From Pseudomonadota bacterium (lineage in GTDB: Bacteria > Pseudomonadota > Gammaproteobacteria > Steroidobacterales > JBCBZW01), in contig JBCCWS010000003.1 in NCBI GenBank assembly GCA_039193195.1, positions 62,001 to 126,000 on the forward strand: a stretch of DNA of 64,000 bases, read 5' to 3'. Positions within the stretch are counted from its first letter, which is position 1. Each line of letters starts with the position of its first letter. Below the pieces are notes generated by a model that was given only the letters and a program-made list of their open reading frames with translations, did no database searches and was not told where the DNA came from. Positions 50,612-58,288 of this stretch are shown here, piece by piece. A program made the translations under genes and the position numbers.

Positions 50612-50688
50612 GCGCGAGGGCTCCGGCAACGAACGCTGCGCGTGCGGCTTAGGGAAGGCAGCACGCCCTTACTGGTGAGGAACCCGAC

Positions 50689-50922
50689 ATGATCACGAGA
50701 CTGATGCGCACCGCCACCATAGCCTGCTTCGCCTTGCTCCTGGGCGCCTGCTCCGCCATTGAGCCTTGGGTAGAGCCCTACGAGCGCGATCACCTAGCGG
50801 ATCCGATAATGTCCTTCGACCGCGCACCAGTCGCCAGCGCTTACATCGGTCACGTACACGAGTCGCGCGAGGGCGCCCGCGGTGCCACCGGTGCCACCGG
50901 CGGCGGCTGCGGCTGCAACTGA
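50689..50922 (+). CDS. DUF4266 small lipoprotein with C-terminal GGGCGCN tail
   Basis: 77 residues; GAGGAA precedes the ATG at 7 nt. The lipoprotein signal IACFALLLGAC gives a lipidated Cys at about residue 21. The mature ~57-residue peptide reads CSAIEPWVEPYERDHLADP, MSFDRAPVASAYIGHVHESREGA, then a Gly-Ala-Thr repeat (GATGATGGG) and ends CGCN. This matches the DUF4266 family, which I know as uncharacterised. The CxC pair at the very end, on a flexible glycine arm, looks like a metal- or thioether-forming site. It lies between TlpA and DUF3570, its usual partner. Confidence 0.88.
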   Translation: MITRLMRTATIACFALLLGACSAIEPWVEPYERDHLADPIMSFDRAPVASAYIGHVHESREGARGATGATGGGCGCN

Positions 50923-50964
50923 TCGATTCACCGAGTGTTCACTATGCGCAAGGAGAGTACTGTC

Positions 50965-52122
50965 GTGAGTGTGGCCGCCGCCAGGCGCCTACGGTCCTGG
51001 GCTTGTGCGAGCCTTACCCTCGCAGCACTCAGCGCCAACGGCGCGATCCTGCCCGACGACCGCGCGGACGTGCTGTACCACGCCTACAGCGGTGACGGCG
51101 TGGACGTCACCGGGCCCTCCGTGCTCGTGCGCAAGGGCTTCGGCCAACACGTTTCCGTTAGCGGTAACTACTACGTCGACAGCCTGTCGAGCGCGTCCTT
51201 GGATGTCGTCACTCAGGGCAGTGCCTACACAGAAGAGCGCGTGCAAACCTCCGCGGGTATCGACTTTCTGACCGGCAAGACCCTCATCAGCCTCAACTAC
51301 ACGCGAAGCGACGAAAACGACTACCTCGCCAACAACTACCACTTCGGCGTGTCCCAGGACTTCTTCGGCGATCTGACGACGATCTCCCTTGGCCTGACCT
51401 ACGGCGACGACACGGTGATGCGGCGCAACGATGACGTTTTCTCGGAGGACACGCGACGCTACGGCTACAGCTTTGGCCTATCGCAGGTGCTGACGAAGAA
51501 CGCCATCCTCGGTTTCTCCTACGAGACCATCACCGACGAAGGGTTCTTGAACAACCCCTATCGGTCGGTGCGCTTTCGCAACCCCGATGCGGGCAGCGGC
51601 TTCAGCTTCCAGCAGGAACTCTATCCGGACACGCGCACGAGCAACGCGGCAGCGATACGGGCGAAGTACTACCTACCCTACCGTGCTGCCCTATACGGCG
51701 AGTATCGGTTCTTTACCGACACCTGGAACATCCTCGCTCATACCACAAACTTCGGCTACACGCACCCCCTGGAGCGCTGGAACCTAACGCTAGACTTGGG
51801 CTACCGCTACTACACTCAGGGCGCCGCTGACTTCTACAGCGACCTGTTCGATCGTGCGGATCAGTTCAACTTCAGGGCTCGCGACAAGGAGCTCTCCACC
51901 TACCAGGCGCATGCCATCAGCGTGGGCGCCAGTTGGGAGTTCGGCCAGAAGCGAGGCGGTTTCGCGTTTGTCGAGAAGGGCTCGCTCAACGTCTACTACG
52001 ACCGCTTCAGCTTCCGCTACGACAATTACCGAGACATCACTCAGGAAGGCGCCGTCGGTGAGGAACCCCTGCACCGCTTCGACGCCAACGTGCTCCAGAT
52101 GTACGTCTCCTTCTTCTTTTGA
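50965..52122 (+). CDS. DUF3570 outer-membrane beta-barrel protein
   Basis: 385 residues if GTG 50965 is used: AAGGAG at 50950-50955 sits 9 nt upstream, and the signal SVAAARRLRSWACASLTLAALSANGA starts there. Earlier in-frame ATG 50944 and GTG 50935 lack a ribosome site. The mature protein is a ~16-stranded barrel by pattern: HVSVSGNYYVDSLSS, GIDFLTGKTLISLNYTRSDENDY, TISLGLTYGDD, AILGFSYETITDEGFLNNPYRSVR, AALYGEYRFFTDTWNI, LTLDLGYRYYTQGAADFYSD, ending VLQMYVSFFF. It matches DUF3570, which commonly follows DUF4266. It ends the six-gene operon. A role as an outer-membrane conduit is an inference. Confidence 0.88.
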   Translation: MSVAAARRLRSWACASLTLAALSANGAILPDDRADVLYHAYSGDGVDVTGPSVLVRKGFGQHVSVSGNYYVDSLSSASLDVVTQGSAYTEERVQTSAGIDFLTGKTLISLNYTRSDENDYLANNYHFGVSQDFFGDLTTISLGLTYGDDTVMRRNDDVFSEDTRRYGYSFGLSQVLTKNAILGFSYETITDEGFLNNPYRSVRFRNPDAGSGFSFQQELYPDTRTSNAAAIRAKYYLPYRAALYGEYRFFTDTWNILAHTTNFGYTHPLERWNLTLDLGYRYYTQGAADFYSDLFDRADQFNFRARDKELSTYQAHAISVGASWEFGQKRGGFAFVEKGSLNVYYDRFSFRYDNYRDITQEGAVGEEPLHRFDANVLQMYVSFFF

Positions 52123-52483
52123 CGCACCCTCGCACCAGCCTTTCAAGCTAGGGGCGTGCGCCCCAAGTGGCGCCTGGGCGCTTCCGCGCCAACTCTCCTC
52201 AGCCCGTCGCCAGCCACCAACGACACCCGCAAGCTCGGCTCGCTGGGGCATTCGGCAGGTCGGGAAGTGGTGCACGAAAGGCCAGCTTAATTGACAAATA
52301 CCTCCAGAATTCTGCCGCCCGATTGAGGCGATCTATCAGCTAGTCGAGGATTTTAGTTTGATTGTTGCGCCGCAGCGCAGTAGTGTTAGGGTTGTTCGGG
52401 GCGTGCAGGTCGCTGCGAGGCAAGGTCTCCCCCCCACTTCCCTCAATCGCAGCGCCTGCACAAACCGCCCGAACGCCCTTGCC
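52123..52483. other. Convergent 361-bp intergenic region with several hairpins
   Basis: It lies between the DUF3570 gene and the convergent barrel gene. It holds a GGGGCG-TG-CGCCCC palindrome (52151-52164), an imperfect AGTGGCGC/GCGCCAACT hairpin just after it (candidate transcript stop), an AT-richer patch near 52290-52375, and the large inverted repeat at 52394. No protein gene seen. Confidence 0.5.
52394..52474. repeat. Large two-tier imperfect inverted repeat
   Basis: The outer arms GTTCGGG (52394-52400) and CCCGAAC (52468-52474) enclose inner arms GTGCAGG-t-CGCTGCGA (52403-52418) and TCGCAGCG-CCTGCAC (52447-52461). The inner stem is 15 bp with a single bulged T. The loop is about 28 nt with a run of seven C. 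No T-run follows on either strand. It lies 10 bp beyond the stop of the leftward barrel gene. It could be a transcript-stabilising hairpin, a small RNA, or a REP/MITE-like element. Confidence 0.6.
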
Positions 52484-53059
52484 CTAGAAGCTCCAGAGCA
52501 GGCTAGTGGACAGCAAGAAGCTATCGTCCACCTCGCTTATATCGAAGTACTCGTACTCGCCGCGCAGCTGCAGTCTGCCGATCCGGAACTGAGCGCCGAC
52601 GCCACCTGCGAAGTTGGTGCCACTCTCGCCGACGTCGAGCGCCGGAGGCGTCGTGGAGACATCAAGATCCCACGCGATCAGGCCGACTTTGCCGAAGATG
52701 GACAAGGGTCCCACGTCCACAGCCACCACGCCGAAGGCGTCGAAGCCGCTGCTGTCCACGCTCGCCTGCGAAGCCCCGGGGACAGCAGACTGTGGACTCC
52801 CCAAATCCACGTAACCACCCTCGACCCCTAAATTGATGAAGGGCACGTCGAGGTTGATGCCGGCGAACACCTTCCAGGCGAACTCCTGGCCATCGTCTAA
52901 AGCGATTTGCGTCAGTTCGCCAACCGCATCGAGGGTGACTTCCTGATCGCTGATGCCGACGCCACCGCCCACGTAGAACCCGGTCTGCGCTTGGGCGTCG
53001 GCGACGAGGAGGGTGAGACCGGCGGCGGCAAGGCCACCGAGAAGGTGATTGCGAGACAT
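52484..53059 (-). CDS. Small outer-membrane beta-barrel protein (OmpW/opacity-type)
   Basis: 191 residues from ATG 53059 (AGGGAG at 8 nt). Signal: HLLGGLAAAGLTLLVADAQAQ. The mature domain shows the 8-stranded barrel pattern: TGFYVGGGVGISDQEV, FAWKVFAGINLDVPFINLGVEGGYVDLG, FDAFGVVAVDVGPLSIFGKVGLIAWDLDV, FAGGVGAQFRIGRLQLRGEYEYFDI, ending LLSTSLLWSF with a terminal Phe. This resembles the opacity/OmpA-like transmembrane family. It is a single gene. The upstream open frame to 53092 is ignored because the signal peptide starts at 53059. Confidence 0.88.
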   Translation of the reverse strand: MSRNHLLGGLAAAGLTLLVADAQAQTGFYVGGGVGISDQEVTLDAVGELTQIALDDGQEFAWKVFAGINLDVPFINLGVEGGYVDLGSPQSAVPGASQASVDSSGFDAFGVVAVDVGPLSIFGKVGLIAWDLDVSTTPPALDVGESGTNFAGGVGAQFRIGRLQLRGEYEYFDISEVDDSFLLSTSLLWSF

Positions 53060-53149
53060 GAAAACGACTCCCTGAGAAGTTGAAGGGCACACCTAGGCAA
53101 CGCCGGGAGATGCTAGCGGATGACATGGCCTTGTGTCGTCCGAGGGAGC

Positions 53150-53187
53150 AAAAAATGAGGGGACACCGCGTTGCGCGATGCCCCCTC
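53150..53187 (-). terminator. Textbook Rho-independent terminator of the second subtilase
   Basis: Read on the minus strand: GAGGGG-GCAT-CGCG, loop CAA, CGCG-GTGT-CCCCTC, a 14-bp stem with two G-U pairs, then ATTTTTTG. It lies 44 bp past the subtilase stop and before the barrel gene's promoter. A second hairpin, TTCGGCC/GGCCGAA (53207-53225), sits directly after the stop. Confidence 0.88.
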
Positions 53188-53230
53188 GAAATATAGGCAG
53201 TTAGCTTTCGGCCTCAAGGGCCGAAGGACC

Positions 53231-55219
53231 TTATTCGTGCGGCACCCAGTGGTTCACCGAGGCGGTTGTCGCGGTGTCGACGCCCGTACCTCCCTCCCAA
53301 GGCAGGGACTGACTCCAGGTATAGCCTTGGCTCCAGGTATAGCCTTGCGACCACGTGTAGCCTTGACTCCAGGTGTAGCCCTGCGACCACGTGTAGCCTT
53401 GACTCCAGGTGTAGCCCTGCGACCATGTGTAGCCTTGACTCCAGGTGTAGCCCTGCGACCACGTGTAGCCGTCGCTGTCGATGGCCTGACCGGGCTCAGA
53501 GGCCCCCATGTCCATAATGTAGTAGTTGCCGTCCTCGTCGAGGTTGGCCGGCCCACCGAAGTGGCGGATGCCCTTGAGGTCATCGTCGATGTCCAGGCCC
53601 ACGTTCGCGCAGTCGGTCGCGGAGCTCGCGATGGCGCCGGCGGCGTTGATGAAGCCTGAGCCTTGCTGGAACACGCTGTAGGCAAGCTGCCCCTTCCCGT
53701 CGAGGGCGGGACGGGCACTGGCCATGAGCTTGCACTTGACCTCGTCGGGTGACAGGGAAGGATCGGCCTGCAGCATCAGCGCCACCGCACCGCTCACCAC
53801 GGCAGCCGCCTGCGACGTGCCGGACATGGTGAAGTGCTTCTGGTTGATGGCCATCGAGTCGGGATGGTTGCTGGCGATGAAACCCTTGTACGGCATCCAC
53901 CCCATGATATGGCCGCCGGGCGCTAGCACGTCGGGCTTCACAAAGCCCTCGTGGGTGGGACCCGTGGCCGAGAATGAGGCGAGGCGATCATCCTCGGGGT
54001 TGTTCGAGGTGAAGTTATCTGTCGCTGCCCCCACAGTGATCACGTAGGGCACGTTACCCGGAACGCCTACGGTCATCGCATCCGGCCCCGAGTTACCCGC
54101 CGAGGCGACCACGACGATCCCTGCTTGCCAGGCCGCCATCACGGCTTGATTCAGGGGGTCGTCCCAGTAGTGCGACTGAGGCGTTGCGCTAAAGGACAGG
54201 TTGAGCACGCGAATGTTGAACTCGTCTTTGTGGGCCACCACCCAGTCGACGGCCTCGATGACGTCCTGGTAGCTGCCACCGCCATTCTCGCCGAAGGCCC
54301 GGACGGAGATCAGGTCCACGCCGGGGGCGACGCCTTCGTAGCGGCCGTTGCTCGCCTGAAAGCTGCTCGAGATGATGGAGGAGACGTGGGTGCCGTGGCC
54401 GTTAGCGTCATCGACACCGTTGGTCCACTCGTGCACGCGCTTCTCGTAGATCGGCGACTGGGTCGTGTCCACCTGCACCACCAGGCGATCCCACATATCC
54501 ACCTGGCGCTCCTCCCAGAAGCCGGTGTCGATAACGGCCACGCCAACGTCTTCCCCGGTGTAGCCGAGCGTGTGCAAGCCCATCGCCCCGATGGCGCGCG
54601 GGTAGGAGGTATCGGCCGTGGAGAAGAAGCGCTCCATGCCCGCGAAAAACAGCTCGAGGGTCGACAAACCGGTCTCCATGAGCGGGGCCGTCGGGCTGCT
54701 GTCGGCCGCAGTGCTCGCCGCACCCAGCGCCATGTCGGTCGGTGCCGCCTCGACAGCTACAGCCCCCGCCGAGCCCGATGTGGGCGCGACAACACCCGTC
54801 GCATCGGCTGTGGTGTCCGTGGGGGCCTTTCCGAAGAGCGAGGCCAGGCTGGCGCTCCAGCCGCTGCGACGTGACGAGCGACGACGGCTACTCACCTCCG
54901 CGGCAGCATCGGCGTAGACGCGTACATCTGCGTTGGCGGCGATCAGCGCGTGCTGGTCTGCGTTCAGGGTGGCGGCCACCGCATTGATGACGCCGAGCGT
55001 CGCGGTGATTTCCCCACCCACCGTATGCACCAGTTCGCGCGCCATGGCCACACTACCGGCCTGCACGATGTAAGACCGCGCGCAAACCGTCTTCTGGGCA
55101 CTCACAGGGGGCTCGATCGTCGGGGCGGTGGCCGCGTTGCCGTTCGGGATTGCGCCCAGGGCGCCGCCGGCCAACATGGCCGTCGCCACTGCGCTCGTGA
55201 TCAATGCTTGCTTGCTCAT
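53231..55219 (-). CDS. Subtilisin-like protease (S8) with C-terminal TWSQGY repeats
   Basis: 662 residues. A signal peptide (ALITSAVATAMLAGGALGA) is followed by a propeptide (to ~120), then a linker region. The triad is D231 (VAVIDTGFW), H275 (NGHGTHVSS) and S469 (MSGTSQAAA), with the oxyanion Asn in VVASAGNSGPD. Asp-His spacing (44) is near normal, in contrast to the LamG-split subtilase at 24942. The catalytic domain ends at about residue 520. After DMGASEPGQAIDSDG come nine YTWSQG hexapeptides (585-638) and a short tail (SLPWEGGTG). Secreted or surface-attached. It is monocistronic with a strong terminator. Confidence 0.94.
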   Translation of the reverse strand: MSKQALITSAVATAMLAGGALGAIPNGNAATAPTIEPPVSAQKTVCARSYIVQAGSVAMARELVHTVGGEITATLGVINAVAATLNADQHALIAANADVRVYADAAAEVSSRRRSSRRSGWSASLASLFGKAPTDTTADATGVVAPTSGSAGAVAVEAAPTDMALGAASTAADSSPTAPLMETGLSTLELFFAGMERFFSTADTSYPRAIGAMGLHTLGYTGEDVGVAVIDTGFWEERQVDMWDRLVVQVDTTQSPIYEKRVHEWTNGVDDANGHGTHVSSIISSSFQASNGRYEGVAPGVDLISVRAFGENGGGSYQDVIEAVDWVVAHKDEFNIRVLNLSFSATPQSHYWDDPLNQAVMAAWQAGIVVVASAGNSGPDAMTVGVPGNVPYVITVGAATDNFTSNNPEDDRLASFSATGPTHEGFVKPDVLAPGGHIMGWMPYKGFIASNHPDSMAINQKHFTMSGTSQAAAVVSGAVALMLQADPSLSPDEVKCKLMASARPALDGKGQLAYSVFQQGSGFINAAGAIASSATDCANVGLDIDDDLKGIRHFGGPANLDEDGNYYIMDMGASEPGQAIDSDGYTWSQGYTWSQGYTWSQGYTWSQGYTWSQGYTWSQGYTWSQGYTWSQGYTWSQSLPWEGGTGVDTATTASVNHWVPHE
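53306..53467 (-). repeat. Tandem 18-bp coding repeat, 9 units (YTWSQG), 36-bp higher order
   Basis: Nine consecutive 18-bp units encode Y-T-W-S-Q-[G/S]. Read along the gene, the serine codon goes TCG, AGT, TCG, AGT, TCG, AGT, TCG, AGC, AGT: alternating TCN/AGY until the last unit. The period at DNA level is therefore 36 bp, as in the array at 27330. Confidence 0.95.
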
Positions 55220-55482
55220 CTCGATCTACCTGCTTCGCTCTGATGGCGCACGTAGCGCCGGTTTTCACGGTGAGCAAATTGTTGCGAATCGCATCGAGCA
55301 AGGGCGGGCAAACGGCGAGTTCGGCGGGCCAGTCGGTGTGAACGCACCCGCATAAGGCGCAGGTAAAGTACGTACTAGCGCGACGGATGTCGGCCTTATC
55401 GGTGCTTGCAAGGCCAACCGAACCTTATGAGCGATCGTCGATCGCAGGTGGTCGACGCCGGACGGCGCCGACCGAGTTCGCC

Positions 55483-56496
55483 TCAGCCGTCGACCGGCTC
55501 AACGATCTGATCGATCAGGCCAAAGATATCCGCACCCTGGGCATCACGCATCTCGATCTGCACGCGATCACCAAAGCGTAGGAACGGCGTCTTCGCCGCC
55601 CCCTCGAGAATGGTCTCGACCATGCGGACCTCGGCCACGCAGGAGTAGCCGACACCACCCTCGCTGATGGGCTTGCCCGGGCCACCGTCCAGCTTATTGG
55701 ACACGGTTCCGGACCCGATTATGGTGCCCGCGCCGAGCGGTCGGGTCTTGGCGGCATGGGCGATCAGCTGGGCGAAGTCGAAGGTCATGTCCACGCCGGC
55801 GTTGGCGCAGCCGAACAAGGCTTCGTTCAAACGCACGATCAGTGGCAAATGGATCTTATTGTCTCGCCAGGCATCACCAAGCTCGTCGGGCGTCACCGCA
55901 ACGGGCGAGAAGGCCGAGGACGGCTTGGACTGGAAGAACCCGAAGCTCTTGGCAAGCTCGCCAGGGATGAGTCCGCGCAGGCTTACGTCATTGACCAGCA
56001 TGAGCAGCCGAACGTGCGCACCCGCCTGGGCCGCGGGCACGCCGTAGGGCACATCGCCCGTGACCACAGCGATCTCCGCCTCCATGTCGACCCCCCAGGA
56101 CTCATCACCGACGCCAATGGGTTGGCGAGGCCCGAGAAAGCTGTCGGAGCCGCCCTGGTACATGAGCGGGTCGGTCCAGAAACTCTGGGGCATCTCGGCC
56201 CCTCGCGCCTTACGCACGAGTTCCACGTGGTTGACGTAAGCGGAACCGTCAGCCCACTGGTAGGCGCGCGGAAGCGGGGACGCACACTGGGCCTGATCGA
56301 AAGGCATGCCCTGCGAGGGATCGCCGTTGAGCAAGTCGTAGATCTCGCGCAGGGCCGGCTCAGCGATCGACCAGTGATCTAGGGCCTGCTGCATCGTGGC
56401 GGCGATTTCGTCCACCGCGACGCAGCGGCCAAGATCCCGGCTGACCACGACCAGCTGGCCGTCACGCCCCTTGCTGGCGAGAGAAGCAAGCTTCAT
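55483..56496 (-). CDS. Fumarylacetoacetate hydrolase family protein
   Basis: 337 residues from ATG 56496 (AGGAG at 7 nt); the frame open to 56559 is ignored. It starts MKLASLASKGRDGQLVVVSRDLG. The FAH-fold metal site is seen as WGVDMEAEIAVVTGDVP (Glu ligands) and LLMLVNDVSLRGLIPGELAKSFGFFQSKPSSAFSPVAV (Asp and catalytic Lys). GAGTIIGSGTVSNKLDGGPGKPISEGGVGYSCVAEVR is the family's C-terminal block. It is the usual bacterial fumarylacetoacetase type linked to tyrosine breakdown, giving fumarate and acetoacetate. It lies 83 bp downstream of hppD on the same strand. Homogentisate dioxygenase and maleylacetoacetate isomerase are not between them. Confidence 0.9.
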   Translation of the reverse strand: MKLASLASKGRDGQLVVVSRDLGRCVAVDEIAATMQQALDHWSIAEPALREIYDLLNGDPSQGMPFDQAQCASPLPRAYQWADGSAYVNHVELVRKARGAEMPQSFWTDPLMYQGGSDSFLGPRQPIGVGDESWGVDMEAEIAVVTGDVPYGVPAAQAGAHVRLLMLVNDVSLRGLIPGELAKSFGFFQSKPSSAFSPVAVTPDELGDAWRDNKIHLPLIVRLNEALFGCANAGVDMTFDFAQLIAHAAKTRPLGAGTIIGSGTVSNKLDGGPGKPISEGGVGYSCVAEVRMVETILEGAAKTPFLRFGDRVQIEMRDAQGADIFGLIDQIVEPVDG

Positions 56497-56579
56497 CAAT
56501 GAACTCCTCGAAAAAATGAAGCGATGAGCGCCCCACGCGCGCTTGCGTGGCGCACCCAATAGCGAACTCGGCGAGCGAT

Positions 56580-57644
56580 TCAGATGACGCCGCGGCGCTC
56601 CTGATCGAGTTCGATGGACTCGAACAAGGCCTGGAAGTTACCCTCGCCAAAGCCCTGGTTACCCTTGCGCTGGATGATCTCAAAGAAGACCGGACCGATC
56701 ACCTCTTCGGTGAAGATCTGCAGTAGCTTGCCGCCGCCCTGCATCTCGCCGCCATCGATCAGTATCTTCTGCGCTTGCAGCGTCGCCACATCTTCCCCGT
56801 GGTCCGGCAGGCGACGATCGATCAACTCGTAGTAGGCGTCCACCGTATCCTGGAAGGGCACACCCCGCTCGCGTAGGGCCGGAATGCTGGCATAGATATC
56901 ACGGCTTCCCAGGGCGATGTGCTGGATACCCTCACCGTTGTAGCGTCGCAAGAACTCGGCAATCTGCGACTTATCGTCCTGGCTCTCGTTCAAGGGGATG
57001 CGGATCTTCCCACAGGGCGAAGTCATGGCGCGGCTGAGTAGCCCCGTCTTACGCCCCTTGATGTCGAAGTGACGCGCCTCGTGGAAGTTGAACACGCCTT
57101 CGTAGAACTCCGCCCACTTGTCCATCTGACCGCGATCCACGTTGTGCGTGAGGTGGTCGATGTACGTGAGTCCCATGTCGCTGGCCGCGGGGTCAGCGCC
57201 TTCGATAGGTTCGAAATCGACATCGTAGATGCTCTGCGCACCGTAGCGATCTACGAGGTAGATGTTCAGTCCGCCGATACCGGCGATGGCAGGAATGTTC
57301 AGCTCCATCGGCCCAACGGGCGCTTGCACGGGTTGCGCACCGCGGCGCTGAGCCTCCGCGAAGGCGAAGGCCGCATCCTTCACGCGAAATGCCATGGCGT
57401 TGGCGGATGCGCCGTGCACGTTGGCGAACTCCGCCGGCTGACCGCTGCGCTCGCGGTTCAGAATGAAGTTGATGTCGCCTTGCCGGTAGCGGACCACATC
57501 CTTGCGGCGATGCTTACCGACAGCGACGAAGCCCATGCGCTCGAACAGATTGGCGAGCGCTTCCGGCTCTGGACTGGTGAACTCAACGAACTCGAAACCG
57601 TCAGTCCCTAGCGGATTTTCGGTAACGTTCTGCGCCGTGGCCAT
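56580..57644 (-). CDS. hppD: 4-hydroxyphenylpyruvate dioxygenase
   Basis: 354 residues, the bacterial HPPD length. The Fe(II) facial triad is complete: H164 (YIDHLTHNV), H242 (IQHIALGSRDIY) and E322 (FFEIIQRKGNQGFGEGNFQALFESIE); the numbering almost matches the Pseudomonas enzyme. The N-terminal vicinal-oxygen-chelate half includes GFEFVEFTSPEPEALANLFERMGF. The C-terminal GFGEGNFQALF is the substrate-gating helix. It converts 4-hydroxyphenylpyruvate to homogentisate in tyrosine catabolism and can lead to pyomelanin if homogentisate is not removed. It is divergent from a MarR gene that probably regulates it. Confidence 0.97.
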   Translation of the reverse strand: MATAQNVTENPLGTDGFEFVEFTSPEPEALANLFERMGFVAVGKHRRKDVVRYRQGDINFILNRERSGQPAEFANVHGASANAMAFRVKDAAFAFAEAQRRGAQPVQAPVGPMELNIPAIAGIGGLNIYLVDRYGAQSIYDVDFEPIEGADPAASDMGLTYIDHLTHNVDRGQMDKWAEFYEGVFNFHEARHFDIKGRKTGLLSRAMTSPCGKIRIPLNESQDDKSQIAEFLRRYNGEGIQHIALGSRDIYASIPALRERGVPFQDTVDAYYELIDRRLPDHGEDVATLQAQKILIDGGEMQGGGKLLQIFTEEVIGPVFFEIIQRKGNQGFGEGNFQALFESIELDQERRGVI

Positions 57645-57759
57645 GGTGCATCTCCCTCGAGCGTGTCTGGCGATGAGGACGCCGTCCGCCCCAACGCGGC
57701 GCGCTGCGCGACCCCGATTCTTGCGGCGGCGTGGGACATCCTCGTGAGGACCTCATAGT

Positions 57760-57785
57760 ATTTTGTTTCAAATGAAATTAAAATA
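57760..57785. promoter_or_regulatory. Candidate MarR operator in the hppD/marR divergent interval
   Basis: An AT-rich near-palindrome, ATTTT-G-TTTCA-AA-TGAAA-TT-AAAAT, lies about 5-30 bp before the MarR ATG. The inner arms TTTCA (57766-57770) and TGAAA (57773-57777) are perfect. It is the only AT-rich stretch in the interval, so it may overlap the promoter -10 of one or both genes. A MarR dimer site is inferred. Confidence 0.45.
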
Positions 57786-57790
57786 GCAGG

Positions 57791-58288
57791 ATGAAGAAAC
57801 GTGCCCGTAAAGCTGCCGACGGAAACCGCAACACCCTGCGCCTACAGGATTTTTTGCCGTACCGTCTGTCCGTGCTGTCGAACCGTGTCAGCGGCCTGAT
57901 CGCCACTGAGTACTCCGACCGCTTCCGCCTCACGATCCCCCAATGGCGCATCATGGCCGTGCTCGCCGAGCACGAGGAGCTCATGGCGAGGGATATCGAG
58001 CCTATCGTGCGCATGGATAAGGTGGCGATATCCCGCGCAGTTCGCGTGCTCGCGGACCGCCGCTTCGTGCGCCGTCGGGCCAGCCGTGAAGACGGGCGCG
58101 TCACCTGGCTGAGCCTCACGGCCTCCGGGCGCCGGGTCTACCAGCAGGTCCGCCCCATCGCCCAACGGCATGAGGATCGGCTGTTGGAAGCCCTGAACAA
58201 GCAAGAAATCGACGCCCTGTGGCGCCTGCTGGACAAGCTCGACCTGCAGGCTGAACGACAGGCCCAGGCGTTGGAGGGGGAAGAATGA
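57791..58288 (+). CDS. MarR-family transcriptional regulator
   Basis: 165 residues. The winged helix-turn-helix is visible: RFRLTIPQWRIMAVLAEHEELMARDIEPIVRMDKVAISRAVRVLADRRFVRRRASREDGRVTWLSLTASGRRVYQQV, with the conserved wing DxR (EDGR). Helical ends form the dimer interface. It is divergent from hppD, 146 bp apart, so it likely responds to an aromatic acid such as homogentisate or hydroxyphenylpyruvate. The ATG at 57791 directly follows AGCAGG with almost no spacing. This is a poor ribosome site, and the message could be leaderless. Its stop overlaps the next ATG. Confidence 0.92.
   Translation: MKKRARKAADGNRNTLRLQDFLPYRLSVLSNRVSGLIATEYSDRFRLTIPQWRIMAVLAEHEELMARDIEPIVRMDKVAISRAVRVLADRRFVRRRASREDGRVTWLSLTASGRRVYQQVRPIAQRHEDRLLEALNKQEIDALWRLLDKLDLQAERQAQALEGEE

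Noticed and set aside
53306-53467. CRISPR-like or microsatellite array
   Set aside because: Contiguous in-frame coding repeat of the second subtilase, no spacers.
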